From Halorussus vallis (lineage in GTDB: Archaea; Halobacteriota; Halobacteria; Halobacteriales; Haladaptataceae): a stretch of DNA of 64,000 nucleotides. The notes under the pieces were generated by a model, which saw only the letters and a program-made list of their open reading frames with translations, ran no database searches and had not been told where the DNA came from. Shown here one piece after another: positions 14,497 to 23,318 of this stretch (position 1 is the first letter of the stretch; each line of letters opens with the position of its first letter). The stretch is from NCBI RefSeq assembly GCF_024138165.1, contig NZ_CP100000.1:1736001-1800000 (forward strand), read 5' to 3'. Made by a program: the position numbers and the translations under genes.

Positions 14497-15579
14497 ATGG
14501 TCACGGTATCGAAGCTAGAGGACACCGCGAGGCGCGTCTACTCGGACTTCTCGGAGAAGAACGTGACGTTCATGGCGGCGGGCATCGCGTACAACGCCTT
14601 CGTCTCGCTCGCGCCGACGCTCCTGTTGCTCCTGTTGGTCATCTCGGTCTTCGGCGGCGGCCTCGAAGTGCGCATCGTCGAGGTCGCGGGGAGTTGGCTC
14701 CCCCGCCCGATAGCGAACGTCGTCGAGCAGATATTTCAGGGCGAGTCGTCGGCCGCGAGCGTCTCGTTCGTCGGCCTCGTCGTGCTCGTCTGGGGGACGC
14801 TCAAGATATTCCGCGGCCTCGACACCGCCTTCTCCGAGATCTACGAAACCGAGGGCAAGAACTCCTTCGTCGACCAACTCAAGGACGGCGTGGTCGTCCT
14901 GGTCGCGCTCGTGGTCGCCGTCCTCGCGACGGTGGGCGTCACCGTCGTCTTCGCGCGGTTCTCCGATACGATTCCGTTCGTCGGGTTGCTGACGCCGCTG
15001 GTGCTGGTCGTCGGCCTCGTCGTCGCGCTCGCGCCGATGTACTACCGGTTCCCCGACACGGACCTCGGATGGCGCGACGTGCTTCCCGGAACCGTCTTCG
15101 CCGCGCTCGGCTGGGCGGCGCTCCAGGGACTGTTCCAGGTGTACCTCACGTTCCAGGACCCCAAGTCGGGCAGTTTCTTCGGCAGCGTCATCGTCGTCGT
15201 CACCTACCTCTACTTCTCGGGGCTGGTCCTGTTGCTGGGCGCGGTGGTCAACGCGGTCGTCGGCGGGCACTCCTCCGGCGCGCCGGGCGGCGTGGGCCGC
15301 GGCGCGACCGGGTACGAGACAGAGCGAGAAGAGCGGATGGACCGAGACGAGATCGCGGCGTACCTCCAGACCCTCCGCGAGGATCTCGGCGGTCGCTACC
15401 CGGGGATGCGGTCGGCCGACGCCGCGGCCGCGGACGAACCGGAGTACCCCCGGCCGACCGGCGACGTCGAGGTCGTCGAGCACACGTCGGTCGAAGACGG
15501 CCGGCGGCGACGGGCGGTCACGCTCCGCTGGGACGTGCCGACCGACGCCGACGACCGCGAGGGTTCGGGCGCCGACTGA
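14497..15579 (+). CDS. YihY/BrkB-family membrane protein
   Basis: A 360-residue protein of the YihY (formerly RNase BN) family. FSEKNVTFMAAGIAYNAFVSLAPTLLLLLL is the family hallmark near residue 20. About six hydrophobic segments follow up to residue 260, including FGSVIVVVTYLYFSGLVLLLGAVVNAVV. The C-terminal 100 residues are soluble, charged and typical of haloarchaeal members. Despite the old name it is not an RNase; transport or envelope function is suspected for the family. It lies 65 bases after the GH16 gene on the same strand. Confidence 0.85.
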   Translation: MVTVSKLEDTARRVYSDFSEKNVTFMAAGIAYNAFVSLAPTLLLLLLVISVFGGGLEVRIVEVAGSWLPRPIANVVEQIFQGESSAASVSFVGLVVLVWGTLKIFRGLDTAFSEIYETEGKNSFVDQLKDGVVVLVALVVAVLATVGVTVVFARFSDTIPFVGLLTPLVLVVGLVVALAPMYYRFPDTDLGWRDVLPGTVFAALGWAALQGLFQVYLTFQDPKSGSFFGSVIVVVTYLYFSGLVLLLGAVVNAVVGGHSSGAPGGVGRGATGYETEREERMDRDEIAAYLQTLREDLGGRYPGMRSADAAAADEPEYPRPTGDVEVVEHTSVEDGRRRRAVTLRWDVPTDADDREGSGAD

Positions 15580-15601
15580 CCGCCGGATTTAATCTGTCCG
15601 T

Positions 15602-15901
15602 CTACGGCCCTGCGCCGGCGTCCTCGGGCGTCTCCTCCAACAGCGTTTCTGCTCGCTCCCGTAGCGACTCGGGGAGTTCGCGATCCTCGACGAGCGCTTC
15701 GAGCCGGGTTCGACACTGGGGGTGCGCCAGACTCGACAACGCTTGTTCTCGGTACCGTTCGCCGATGTCGTCCATTCGGGCGAGTTCGACGAGCCTCGCA
15801 CAGTCGTTCGCGGTCCCGAGTTCGTTTATCGCTCGTTCTCGCGTCTCCGGGTCGTTCGACGAGTCGCTGGCGGTCTCGAGTTTCTCGGTTGGTGCGTTCA
15901 T
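15602..15901 (-). CDS. Small HEAT-like repeat protein
   Basis: A 99-residue acidic protein made of short helix pairs (DPETRERAINELGTANDCARLVELAR, RYREQALSSLAHPQCRTRLEALVE, PESLRERAETLLEE) that look like HEAT or Armadillo-type repeats. Such proteins act as protein-binding scaffolds; the partner is unknown. Start at the ATG at 15901, because upstream in-frame residues are Arg/Gly-rich and overlap the next gene's promoter. It is convergent with the YihY gene and divergent from the esterase. Confidence 0.6.
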   Translation of the reverse strand: MNAPTEKLETASDSSNDPETRERAINELGTANDCARLVELARMDDIGERYREQALSSLAHPQCRTRLEALVEDRELPESLRERAETLLEETPEDAGAGP

Positions 15902-16014
15902 CGAATCACCGCGAATTCGCCGTCCAGCAGGATACTCCTGTCGGCCGACGGGGACCCGGCCGAGTCGGGCACCCCGGCCGCAAGAGCGACGCACCCGGCG
16001 CGCTTACGCGACCC

Positions 16015-16656
16015 GTGCCCGACTTCCCGCTCGTTCACGTCAGCCGACCGCCCGCCGAACCCGCAGAACCCGCCGAGCGCGCCCCCGCGGTCGTCCTGCT
16101 CCACGGCCGCGGCGGCGACGAGTACAACATGATCGGCCTCGCCGACAACCTTCCCGACGACCTGCACGCGTTCGGTGTGCGCGCGCCGTACGAGGTCGGT
16201 TCGGGGTCCGGCTACGCGTGGTTCCCCGAATCGCCGCGGAGCCGCGGCGGATTCCGAAAGGCGGTCGACCGACTGGCGGCGTTCGTCCGGGGAGTCCCGG
16301 AGGCGTACAACGTCGACCCACAGCGCGTCGGCCTGTTCGGCTTCAGCCAGGGCGCGATAGCGGCGCTCGCCGCGCTCGTCGACTACCCCGACCGACTCCG
16401 CTGGGCGGCGGCGATGAACGGCTACCTCCCGGAGAGTCACGACGACCCCGAAGAGGTCGCCGACGCTCGCGGCAAGGCCGTCTTCGTGGCGGTCGGCGAG
16501 GACGACACCGTCATCCCTCCCCGGTACGGCGAGGCGTCGGCCGAACTGCTGGCCGAGGCGGGCCTCGACGTGACGTTCCGGGCGTATCCGACCGGCCACC
16601 GGATGATTCCCCGCGAGATTCGGGACCTCTCGGCGTGGCTCGACTCGCGGCGCTGA
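16015..16656 (+). CDS. Alpha/beta hydrolase (phospholipase/carboxylesterase family)
   Basis: A 213-residue serine hydrolase. VVLLHGRGGDEYNM is the oxyanion-hole strand, GFSQGAIAALA the nucleophile elbow (G-x-S-x-G), VGEDDTVIPPRYG carries the catalytic Asp, and GHRMIPRE the His. This pattern matches the family of carboxylesterases/lysophospholipases (Abhydrolase_2). It probably cleaves ester bonds of small or lipid substrates in the cytoplasm. GTG at 16015 is chosen because it directly precedes PDFPLVHVS, where similarity to the fold begins, and the upstream in-frame sequence is Arg/Gly-rich. Confidence 0.82.
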   Translation: MPDFPLVHVSRPPAEPAEPAERAPAVVLLHGRGGDEYNMIGLADNLPDDLHAFGVRAPYEVGSGSGYAWFPESPRSRGGFRKAVDRLAAFVRGVPEAYNVDPQRVGLFGFSQGAIAALAALVDYPDRLRWAAAMNGYLPESHDDPEEVADARGKAVFVAVGEDDTVIPPRYGEASAELLAEAGLDVTFRAYPTGHRMIPREIRDLSAWLDSRR

Positions 16657-16970
16657 GCGGAGCGACCGACGGCGCACGGCCGACGGTGACCGACGGTGAC
16701 TGACGACGGGCGAGGGCGACCGGCGATGCACGGCCGACGGCGGACGACCGAGTCGGGCCCGCCGACTGCCGGACGTGTTGACAGACTGATGAACTACCGC
16801 CGCGGGCGCATCGTCCGCCGCCGAGAGCCCGGAGACACCGGAATCAACGCGTTCGGAAAACGCGCGCCGGCCGAGTTGTTTTGTCTCCGAATATTCGGCC
16901 CTATTCCCGAATGACTGGTCGAGTATCGGCCACACAGAGGTTTAATCTACGAACCCGGCGAACAGCGGGC
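16657..16970. other. Intergenic region with short GACCGACGG repeats
   Basis: About 310 bases with imperfect short repeats of GACCGACGGYG and ACGGCCGACGG between 16670 and 16750. I see no gene; the repeats look like low-complexity GC DNA. The promoter of the following gene is probably within its last 50 bases (GAGGTTTAATCTACG, about 16937-16951). Confidence 0.35.
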
Positions 16971-18182
16971 ATGTCCTCATCGGGGAGCGAACGCGAGTCT
17001 GTACTGATACCGACGGGCTACGACCCGGGGTGTTACCCCTGCGTGTACTCGCTGGGCAAGCGCGGGGTCCACACTGTCGTCGCGTCCGAGAACGACGCCG
17101 TCCCGTCGTTCGCCTCGCGGTTCTGCGGGGAGACGGCCGTCCTCCCAGACCCGGACGACGACCTGCTCGCCTACAGGGACGCGCTGGTCGGCCTCGCCGC
17201 CCGGCCGGACGTGAAGACGGTGATACCGGTTCGAGAGCAGGACATCTACCTGTTCGCGAAGTACCGCGAGCGGTTCGAGCGCTACGTCTCGCTGGTCGCG
17301 CCCGACCTCGCCACGCTGGGGCGAGTCCACGACCGCAAGGAACTGTTCAAGGCCGCCGCGGCGGCGGGCGTGCCCGCCCCGGAAACCCGCCTGCTCTCGG
17401 CGGTCGACGACTGGTCGCCCAGACTGCTCGTGAAGTCGCGGTACAACCTCCTGGCCGACGAGTGGGTCGACGCCTACGCCCCCGAGGCGGCGTCGATAGC
17501 CGACGACATCACCCACCTCGAACCGGGCGAGACGCCCGACCTCGACGCCATCCGCGAGCGGATGGGCCACGACCCCATCGTCCAGGAGTTCGTGCCCAAG
17601 GCCGGCGAATACATGTTCGCGGCCATCTACGACCGCGGCGAACCGCTGGCGACGTTCCAGCACCGCCAGATTCGGGGTAACTCCTACCGCGGCGGCGGCG
17701 GCGTGTATCGAAAGTCCATCTACGACCCCGAACTGGAGGAGGTGGCGCGGGCACTCCTCTCGGAACTCGACTGGCACGGACTGGCCTGCATCGAGTACAT
17801 GCAAGACGCCGAGACGGGCGAGTACAAACTCGCCGAAATTAACCCCCGGATGTGGCAATCGCTGCCGGCGACCGTCCGTGCCGGCGCCGACTTCCCGCAC
17901 TACTACTGGTTGCAGGCGACCGGACGGGCCGGCGAAATCGACACCGGACCGCACCCCGGCTACGACCTCGGCGTCGGCAGCCACCTGCTGTACGGGGAGG
18001 TCGGCCACCTCCGGAGCATCCGCGGGCGGGACTCGCCCCTCGTCGAGCGCCCGTCGCTGGCCGGCACCGCCTGGGAGATACTCGTCTCCTGCTACGACCA
18101 GCCCCGCTTCGATTACCTCCACCTCGACGACCCCGGTCCCTTCCTGAGCGGGGTTCGACACGTGCTCCCGGTCGGAGAGTAG
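16971..18182 (+). CDS. ATP-grasp ligase, paralogue 1
   Basis: A 403-residue ATP-grasp protein. The N-terminal SVLIPTGYDPGCYPCVYSLGKRG is a pre-ATP-grasp Rossmann-like segment. The central domain binds ATP (RLLVKSRYNLLADEW, IVQEFVPKAGEYMFAAIYDRG), and the C-terminal metal-binding strand is LACIEYMQDAETGEYKLAEINPRMWQSL, with Glu and the E-I-N-P-R motif coordinating Mg-ATP. The family (carbamoyl-phosphate-synthase-like, PylC-like) joins a carboxylate to an amine through an acyl-phosphate. The substrate is unknown. A close paralogue lies at 19123-20331 with the same length and motifs, so the pair arose by duplication. Confidence 0.85.
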   Translation: MSSSGSERESVLIPTGYDPGCYPCVYSLGKRGVHTVVASENDAVPSFASRFCGETAVLPDPDDDLLAYRDALVGLAARPDVKTVIPVREQDIYLFAKYRERFERYVSLVAPDLATLGRVHDRKELFKAAAAAGVPAPETRLLSAVDDWSPRLLVKSRYNLLADEWVDAYAPEAASIADDITHLEPGETPDLDAIRERMGHDPIVQEFVPKAGEYMFAAIYDRGEPLATFQHRQIRGNSYRGGGGVYRKSIYDPELEEVARALLSELDWHGLACIEYMQDAETGEYKLAEINPRMWQSLPATVRAGADFPHYYWLQATGRAGEIDTGPHPGYDLGVGSHLLYGEVGHLRSIRGRDSPLVERPSLAGTAWEILVSCYDQPRFDYLHLDDPGPFLSGVRHVLPVGE

Positions 18183-18229
18183 GCCGCCGCTTCAAAGCGG
18201 TTATCCCCTTCGCATCCCTGGAACCACCA

Positions 18230-18961
18230 ATGAGCGAACCGACCGAGATGGACGTGGCCGACGCCGCCGACGCCGCCGAGCGACGCAACGAGCAAGTCGC
18301 GCGGGTCAAGGAACACGCCGGGCAGATCGCCCGCGAACTCGCGCTGTTGCAGGGCGGCGACTACGGCCAGCGGTCGTTCGACACCGACGGCGGCGAGTGG
18401 ACGCTGAAGTACGAGGCCGGGGCGCTCCAGTACCTCCGGTTCGCCCCGAAGTCGGGCCGGGAGGTCTACGTCGTCTCGACCAAACAGCCGCCGGACCCCG
18501 AGGAACTCGCGTCGGCGATGGAGGACTACGGCGCGTTCGTCCGGTCGTACAACGAGTACGTCGCGTCGCTCGACGGCGTCTTCGACGACGTGACGGTCGA
18601 GTTCCCCGAGGTGGCGTCGACCGACTCGGTCGTCGCCGAGCGCGACCGCATCCTCGGCCGCGTCGAGGACGCCGCGGACAGGATGGCCCTCGAACTCTCG
18701 CGGTACGACGGCGACGACTACGGGACGTTCGCGGCCCGGGTGTCGGGCACGCGCTGGGAACTCAAGTGGGACGGCGACGGCGCGTCGTACGTCCGGGTCG
18801 GCGGGCAGGGCGGCACCTACCTCGTCTCGCAGTACGAACCGCCGTCGGCGCCCGACGTCTGCAAGCACGCCGAGGCGTTCGGCGGATTCGTCGAGGCGTT
18901 CAACGACCACGTCGCGGACCTCGACGCCGACCTCGCGCAGGTCGAGTTCGGCGGCGACTGA
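18230..18961 (+). CDS. Internally duplicated haloarchaeal protein
   Basis: A 243-residue acidic protein formed of two similar halves. The first half has LALLQGGDYGQRSFDTDGGEWTLKYE and later YGAFVRSYNEYVASLDG; the second has ELSRYDGDDYGTFAARVSGTRWELKWD and FGGFVEAFNDHVADLDA. Each repeat is an alpha-beta-alpha unit of about 110 residues with no membrane segment or catalytic motif that I recognise. It sits 47 bases after one ATP-grasp gene and upstream of the second, on the same strand, so it may be functionally associated with them. ATG at 18230 follows the stop of the preceding gene directly. Confidence 0.7.
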   Translation: MSEPTEMDVADAADAAERRNEQVARVKEHAGQIARELALLQGGDYGQRSFDTDGGEWTLKYEAGALQYLRFAPKSGREVYVVSTKQPPDPEELASAMEDYGAFVRSYNEYVASLDGVFDDVTVEFPEVASTDSVVAERDRILGRVEDAADRMALELSRYDGDDYGTFAARVSGTRWELKWDGDGASYVRVGGQGGTYLVSQYEPPSAPDVCKHAEAFGGFVEAFNDHVADLDADLAQVEFGGD

Positions 18962-19122
18962 CGCGGAACCGTTCGAGCGACGACCGACCCGAGGTGACCG
19001 GGAGGTGACCATCTCGGGAACCGCGGTTCTCGGCCGGAGGCGGCCAGTAGGTCGCGCCTACTTCCGGCGAGCGATAGTATCAGGACCGTATATTAATGAC
19101 CGTCCGAGAAGTACGTCGGCGT

Positions 19123-20331
19123 ATGGCTGGGAAGGCTGGGGAACGAGAATCGGTCCTCATACCGACAGGGTACGACCCGGCGGCGTATTCGTGTCTGCGG
19201 TCGCTCGCCGAGCGGGGCATCTACACCATCGTCGCGTCGGAGAACGACGACGCGCCGGAGTTCGCTTCGCGGTTCTGCGACGAGACGGCGGTGCTCCCCT
19301 CTCCGCACGACGACCTGCTCGCTTACAAGGACGCGCTGGTCGGTCTCACCGCCCGGCCGGACGTGAAGACGGTGATACCGATTCGGGAGGAGGACGCCTA
19401 CGTCTTTGCGAAGTACCGCGAGGCGTTCGAAGAACACGCCTCGCTGGTCACGCCGGACCTCGAAACCCTGGAGCGGGTCCACGACCGCAAGCAGTTGTTC
19501 GAGGCCGCCGACCGGGCCGGCGCGCCGATTCCCGAGACGCGCCTGCTCTCGGGGGTCGACGACTGGACGCCCGAACTCATCATCAAGTCGCGGTACAACC
19601 TCCTGACCGACGAGTGGGGCGGGTCGGGGTCGCCCCGGCGCGCCGAGGAGGTCAAGACCGTAAAGCACCTCGAACCGGGCGAGACGCCCGACCTCGACGC
19701 CGTCCGCGAGGAGATGAAACACGAACCCATCGTTCAGGAGTTCGTGCCCAAGGACGGCGAGTACATGTTCGGCGGCATCTACGACCACGGCGAACCGCTC
19801 GCGACGTTCCAGCACCGCCAGATACGGGGCAACTCCTACACCGGCGGCGGCGGCGTCTACCGCGAGGCGATGTACGACCCGGAACTGGAGCAGGTCGCCC
19901 GCGACCTGCTTTCGGAACTCGACTGGCACGGACTGGCCTGCATCGAGTACATGCGAGACGCCGAGACGGGCGAGTACAAACTCACCGAGATCAACCCCCG
20001 GATGTGGCAGTCGCTGCCCGCCGCGGTGCGGGCGGGCGCCGACTTCCCCCACTACTACTGGTTGCAGGCGACCGGACAGGCCGACGAAATCGACGCCGGC
20101 CCGCATCCGGGCTACGAAGTCGGGAGTTCGAGCCACCTGCTGTACGGCGAGGTCGGCCACCTGCTCTCCGTTCTGCGCGACGAGTCGCCCCACGTCGAGC
20201 GCCCGTCGCTGGTCGGGACCGCCTGGGAGATTCTCTCGTCGTGCTACCACCGGCCGAACTTCGACTACCTCCGGGCCGACGACCCCGGGCCGTTCGTCCA
20301 GGGGGTCGGGCACATGTTCTCGAAGCGCTGA
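19123..20331 (+). CDS. ATP-grasp ligase, paralogue 2
   Basis: A 402-residue ATP-grasp ligase very similar to the one at 16971. It has the same ESVLIPTGYDP start, the same ATP-binding segment (LIIKSRYNLLTDEWG, IVQEFVPKDGEYMFGG) and the same metal-binding end (LACIEYMRDAETGEYKLTEINPRMWQSL). Differences are concentrated in the loop after DEW and in the C-terminal 60 residues, which could change substrate choice. Family activity is ATP-dependent ligation of a carboxylate to an amino or imino group; the actual substrate is unknown. The TATTAATG stretch at 19090-19097 lies only about 30 bp upstream and could serve as its promoter. Confidence 0.85.
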   Translation: MAGKAGERESVLIPTGYDPAAYSCLRSLAERGIYTIVASENDDAPEFASRFCDETAVLPSPHDDLLAYKDALVGLTARPDVKTVIPIREEDAYVFAKYREAFEEHASLVTPDLETLERVHDRKQLFEAADRAGAPIPETRLLSGVDDWTPELIIKSRYNLLTDEWGGSGSPRRAEEVKTVKHLEPGETPDLDAVREEMKHEPIVQEFVPKDGEYMFGGIYDHGEPLATFQHRQIRGNSYTGGGGVYREAMYDPELEQVARDLLSELDWHGLACIEYMRDAETGEYKLTEINPRMWQSLPAAVRAGADFPHYYWLQATGQADEIDAGPHPGYEVGSSSHLLYGEVGHLLSVLRDESPHVERPSLVGTAWEILSSCYHRPNFDYLRADDPGPFVQGVGHMFSKR

Positions 20332-20427
20332 CCAGGCGGTGACGACGCGAGCGGAAAACCGGATACCGCGCGGCGGTTCGTGTGATGCAACGTGTTCGAT
20401 TCACCTGGGGACGTAATCGACAGCGAA

Positions 20428-20664
20428 TCAGGGGTCGTTCTCTCGGCGATTCAGTTTTTCCACGACCCTGGAGCGAACGCCGCGGACCACATCCGTCCCC
20501 CAGAAAACTACGACAGCGACGCCGCCGAAGGCAAACAGGGAGAAGACGACGCGAGACAGGTATTCGAGTAGCGTAAGCTCGAAGCCGACGCCGCCGTGGA
20601 AGACGACGGCGGACGTCGGTGCTGCCCGTCGGACGAGCGGGCGTTCACCACCGTCACGTCGCAT
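20428..20664 (-). CDS. Small membrane protein, coupled to upstream gene
   Basis: A 78-residue protein with one clear hydrophobic segment (VVFSLFAFGGVAVVVFWG) between a short N-terminal part and a basic C-terminus (RGVRSRVVEKLNRRENDP), consistent with a single transmembrane helix with a cytoplasmic tail. Its ATG at 20664 overlaps the last 11 bases of the upstream membrane-protein gene, so the two are probably co-translated and may form a complex. No family is recognised. Confidence 0.6.
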   Translation of the reverse strand: MRRDGGERPLVRRAAPTSAVVFHGGVGFELTLLEYLSRVVFSLFAFGGVAVVVFWGTDVVRGVRSRVVEKLNRRENDP

Positions 20665-21151
20665 GCAATCCACGGTAGGCCATCACGACGCCGACGATGA
20701 AGACGACCGTCGCCAGGTAGATGGGGCCGAGATGGGTCACCCAATTGTGGGCGAACGCGTCCGAGGTGTAATGCATCGGCAGCGCGAGCGCGAGGCCGAC
20801 GACGGCAGCGACGACCGCCGTCGCCCACGCCCAGGTGAGCCGCTGGCGGACGCCGTACCACGAGAGGGCGGTGACCGCGATCCCCGTCGAGATGATGAAG
20901 GCGGCGGTCGCGACGTGCAGGTGGCTGATGTAGTACGCGACCGTCGGATTCAGGTCGGCCTTCGACATCCCGTCGAGGGTACTCACCCCGAGTTCGAAGC
21001 CGCTCCCCACGAAGTTCAACGCGAGGAAGACGATCCCGTATCCGACGAACGCGACCCCGGCCAGCGCCATCAGCAGGGAGCCGTTGCGTAACTGTGAGTC
21101 GATCTCGATTCGTTGCTGTTGTTCACGTGCGACTGGTTGTTCGGTTGCCAT
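20654..21151 (-). CDS. Four-helix membrane protein
   Basis: A 165-residue integral membrane protein with hydrophobic segments at about residues 28-50, 71-98, 105-125 and 138-158. Several His residues fall at membrane borders (SHLHV, PMHY, AHNW, THLG), which could be chance or could indicate heme or metal binding. I do not recognise the family. It is the first gene of a two-gene unit with the overlapping 78-residue membrane protein. Confidence 0.65.
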   Translation of the reverse strand: MATEQPVAREQQQRIEIDSQLRNGSLLMALAGVAFVGYGIVFLALNFVGSGFELGVSTLDGMSKADLNPTVAYYISHLHVATAAFIISTGIAVTALSWYGVRQRLTWAWATAVVAAVVGLALALPMHYTSDAFAHNWVTHLGPIYLATVVFIVGVVMAYRGLHAT

Positions 21152-21355
21152 GGTGGTTCACTGGTCTTTCAGCACGAATCCATACGACTCCGAATAGCAG
21201 ATAGGTAACTCGTGACACGTCGGCAACTGCTGTCGCCGTGGTCACGGAGTGACGATCCGGCAGCGACTGCCGGCCGCGCAGCCGATGAGTAGGCGTCACC
21301 GACTGCACGGGAGAACGACGACCCCTCCGGGCGTTCCTCCGACGCGTCCGTCTCG

Positions 21356-22162
21356 TCACTCTACGACCGTTTCGAGCGGCACCGTCGGCGCCCGACGCCG
21401 ATAGAGCGAGTACGTCGATTCCGCCCACCTGCGTGCGTCCCGCGAGTCGGTGTCGAGCAACACGCGGACCGTGACGCTGTCGAAGTCGTGGCCGCAGATC
21501 GCGATCCGGTGGTCGAAGATGCCGACACCGTACGGCGGGAGATCGTCGTACAGTTCGACGGTGAGATTGCCGCTCTCCAGGGTTCGGGAGGACAGCTCCG
21601 GATACGTCGAGCGGATGTACCGGGCCACGTTCGGCGAGTCGACGAGTTCCGCTCGCATGCCGTCGATGATCTGGCCGCAGAACTCCTCGCGACACGGTTC
21701 GAGGAGTGCCAGCGACGACCCGACGAACCGGAACGTGTCGGTTTCCCTGAGCAGGGTGAGGAATCGATTGATGGGAGCGTAGGGATTGTCGGCTTCGGCG
21801 ACCGTCACGACCGCATCTACACACATCTCGATCGTGAATCCGCTGTCTTCGTCCGGGAGCCACTGCCAGACGTCGCGGACCTTCCGCTCGGTTTCGACTC
21901 GCTCGATCAGGTCCGCCATCGCGGACGCGACGTACGCACCCAGCGGTGTCGCCTCGTACCGGTGTCCGACTCTGCGAATCCAGTTGCGGTCTTCGAACTC
22001 GCTCAGCGTCCGACGAATCGTCGACGACGAGACGCCGGCCGTCTCCTTGAGCTCGAATCGGTGACGGGGACGGACGGTCAGGGCGACGAGCGTCGGGGCG
22101 CGGTGTTCCGACCGCGCCAGATACGCGATGTCGTCGATCGGTGAACCCCTGCTCGAAGCCAT
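21356..22162 (-). CDS. Winged-helix transcriptional regulator (FilR1-like)
   Basis: A 268-residue regulator. Residues about 5-85 form a winged helix: AYLARSEHRAPTLVALTVRPRHRFELKETAGVSSSTIRRTLSEFEDRNWIRRVGHRYEATPLGAYV. The C-terminal 150 residues match the ligand-domain pattern of haloarchaeal and methanogen FilR1/DUF1724-type regulators (FVGSSLALLEPCREEF, LYDDLPPYGVGIFDHRIAICGHD). Targets are unknown; the neighbouring cupredoxin is a candidate. Start at the ATG at 22162, with a TTAATA box about 27 bp upstream; five extra residues would be added by an upstream ATG. Confidence 0.75.
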   Translation of the reverse strand: MASSRGSPIDDIAYLARSEHRAPTLVALTVRPRHRFELKETAGVSSSTIRRTLSEFEDRNWIRRVGHRYEATPLGAYVASAMADLIERVETERKVRDVWQWLPDEDSGFTIEMCVDAVVTVAEADNPYAPINRFLTLLRETDTFRFVGSSLALLEPCREEFCGQIIDGMRAELVDSPNVARYIRSTYPELSSRTLESGNLTVELYDDLPPYGVGIFDHRIAICGHDFDSVTVRVLLDTDSRDARRWAESTYSLYRRRAPTVPLETVVE

Positions 22163-22189
22163 GCGAACCGTACGCACGATTTCGTATTA

Positions 22190-22412
22190 ACGCTTCTCTG
22201 TGCGCCCGGACCACCGTCGAGTCGCGCCGGACTCGGGAGATTGAGAGAAATCGCGTGATGTGCTCGCCCACGAGTTCCGCATCGAAGTGACCGGCGGGAC
22301 GAACGAGTCCCGACGACGCCGCCTCGAATCGCTTCCCCGACAGCATCTCGCGTGCCGCCTCATCGATGTCCAACGCCGAGCGCAGCGCGTCTCGGGTCGT
22401 CTCACGGTTCAC
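22190..22412 (-). pseudogene. Possible truncated gene coupled to the cupredoxin gene
   Basis: A frame that begins with GTG at 22412, overlapping the last 11 bases of the cupredoxin gene, reads as a plausible haloarchaeal protein for about 60 residues (NRETTRDALRSALDIDEAAR, then a Leu/Gly/His segment ending HITRFLSI). It then runs without a stop into and through the regulator gene in a different frame, where it no longer looks like protein. The natural end therefore seems lost, which suggests a truncated or frameshifted gene. Evidence is composition plus overlap only. Confidence 0.3.
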
Positions 22413-23238
22413 GTACGCCCACCGTTCCTCGCATCCAGAGAACGTGCAGGAGACACAGGTACGGGTACTCTCCGGGAGTCTCGAAGGTGTGGACGAACGG
22501 TTCGTCGGGGAGAACGTCCCCTTCCCGCGCCCTTCTCCAGCCGTCCAGTGCGGCCTCCGCGGAGTCGAAGCCCCCGCTCGCGAAGTACTCCCCGTCTTCC
22601 GGGAACTCCCTGTTTGGGCCTTCGGGTACAACGTCGCCGCCGCTCTCGCCGGTGACCGAGTGGGCGATTCCCGTGCCGTTCACCCAACCGACGCTGTCGC
22701 CCGCGCGGATTCGCAGCGACTCCGGATAGTACTCGTGCACGCCCATCCTGACGACGTGGTCCGTATCGGGCTGGACCACCTCCGGTGGCGACGGAATCTC
22801 GCCGGACTCCGTCCGGACGACGATGGTTCCAGCCATGGTGTCCAAGTCCTCGTGTGGAAGACAGCAATAGTGGTAGTGTCCCGGCGTAGTGAACCCGTGT
22901 TCGAACCGGTCGCCCGATTCGAGAAGCCCCGCCCGCAGCTCCTCGCCCCGCGAGGCGGTTTCGGAGTCGAACCCGCCGCTCGCGAAGTAGTCCGCCTCGT
23001 CCGGAATCCGTTCTTCGTATGCGGTGACGGTGTGTCTAACGGATTCGTTGTTCCACCACGTTACCGTCTCACCCGGGTCGACGGCGAGGCGGACGGGGTC
23101 GAACGAGCGGTGTTTCAATTCGACACGTGGCTTCGGTGGTGGTAGGCGAAAGCGGGACGTCGAGCATCCTGCGACCCCGCCGAGTCCGATCGCGGCGGCG
23201 GCCCGGAGAACGGAACGTCTCGTCGACCGCCGTCTCAT
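22402..23238 (-). CDS. Secreted two-domain cupredoxin (blue copper protein)
   Basis: A 278-residue protein. RRRSTRRSVLRAAAAIGLGGVAGC is a twin-arginine signal with a lipobox-like AGC, so it is probably a membrane-anchored lipoprotein. Two cupredoxin domains follow. Domain 1 has His in VRHTV and Cys-x-x-x-His in YCCLPHED with Met in DTMAG. Domain 2 has His in IAHSV and CLLHVLWM. Each thus carries the His-Cys-His-Met type-1 copper set. The protein probably carries electrons at the cell surface. A TTTAAT box about 26 bp upstream of the ATG supports a leaderless mRNA. Confidence 0.82.
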   Translation of the reverse strand: MRRRSTRRSVLRAAAAIGLGGVAGCSTSRFRLPPPKPRVELKHRSFDPVRLAVDPGETVTWWNNESVRHTVTAYEERIPDEADYFASGGFDSETASRGEELRAGLLESGDRFEHGFTTPGHYHYCCLPHEDLDTMAGTIVVRTESGEIPSPPEVVQPDTDHVVRMGVHEYYPESLRIRAGDSVGWVNGTGIAHSVTGESGGDVVPEGPNREFPEDGEYFASGGFDSAEAALDGWRRAREGDVLPDEPFVHTFETPGEYPYLCLLHVLWMRGTVGVREP

Positions 23239-23318
23239 GCGTAACGTGTAGCAGTACTGAATTAAATCCGTTGGGGTGACTCGACCGAAACCGTCCTGTT
23301 CAGCGGCGACCGAGCGCG

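Noticed and set aside
16657-16970. Short GACCGACGG repeats as a possible regulatory array
   Set aside because: The copies vary in length and spacing and look like low-complexity GC-rich DNA.
21123-22189. Long minus-strand frame overlapping the FilR1-like regulator
   Set aside because: Its translation across the regulator is Arg/Pro/Ser-rich and lacks family features; only its first 60 residues before 22190 look protein-like.
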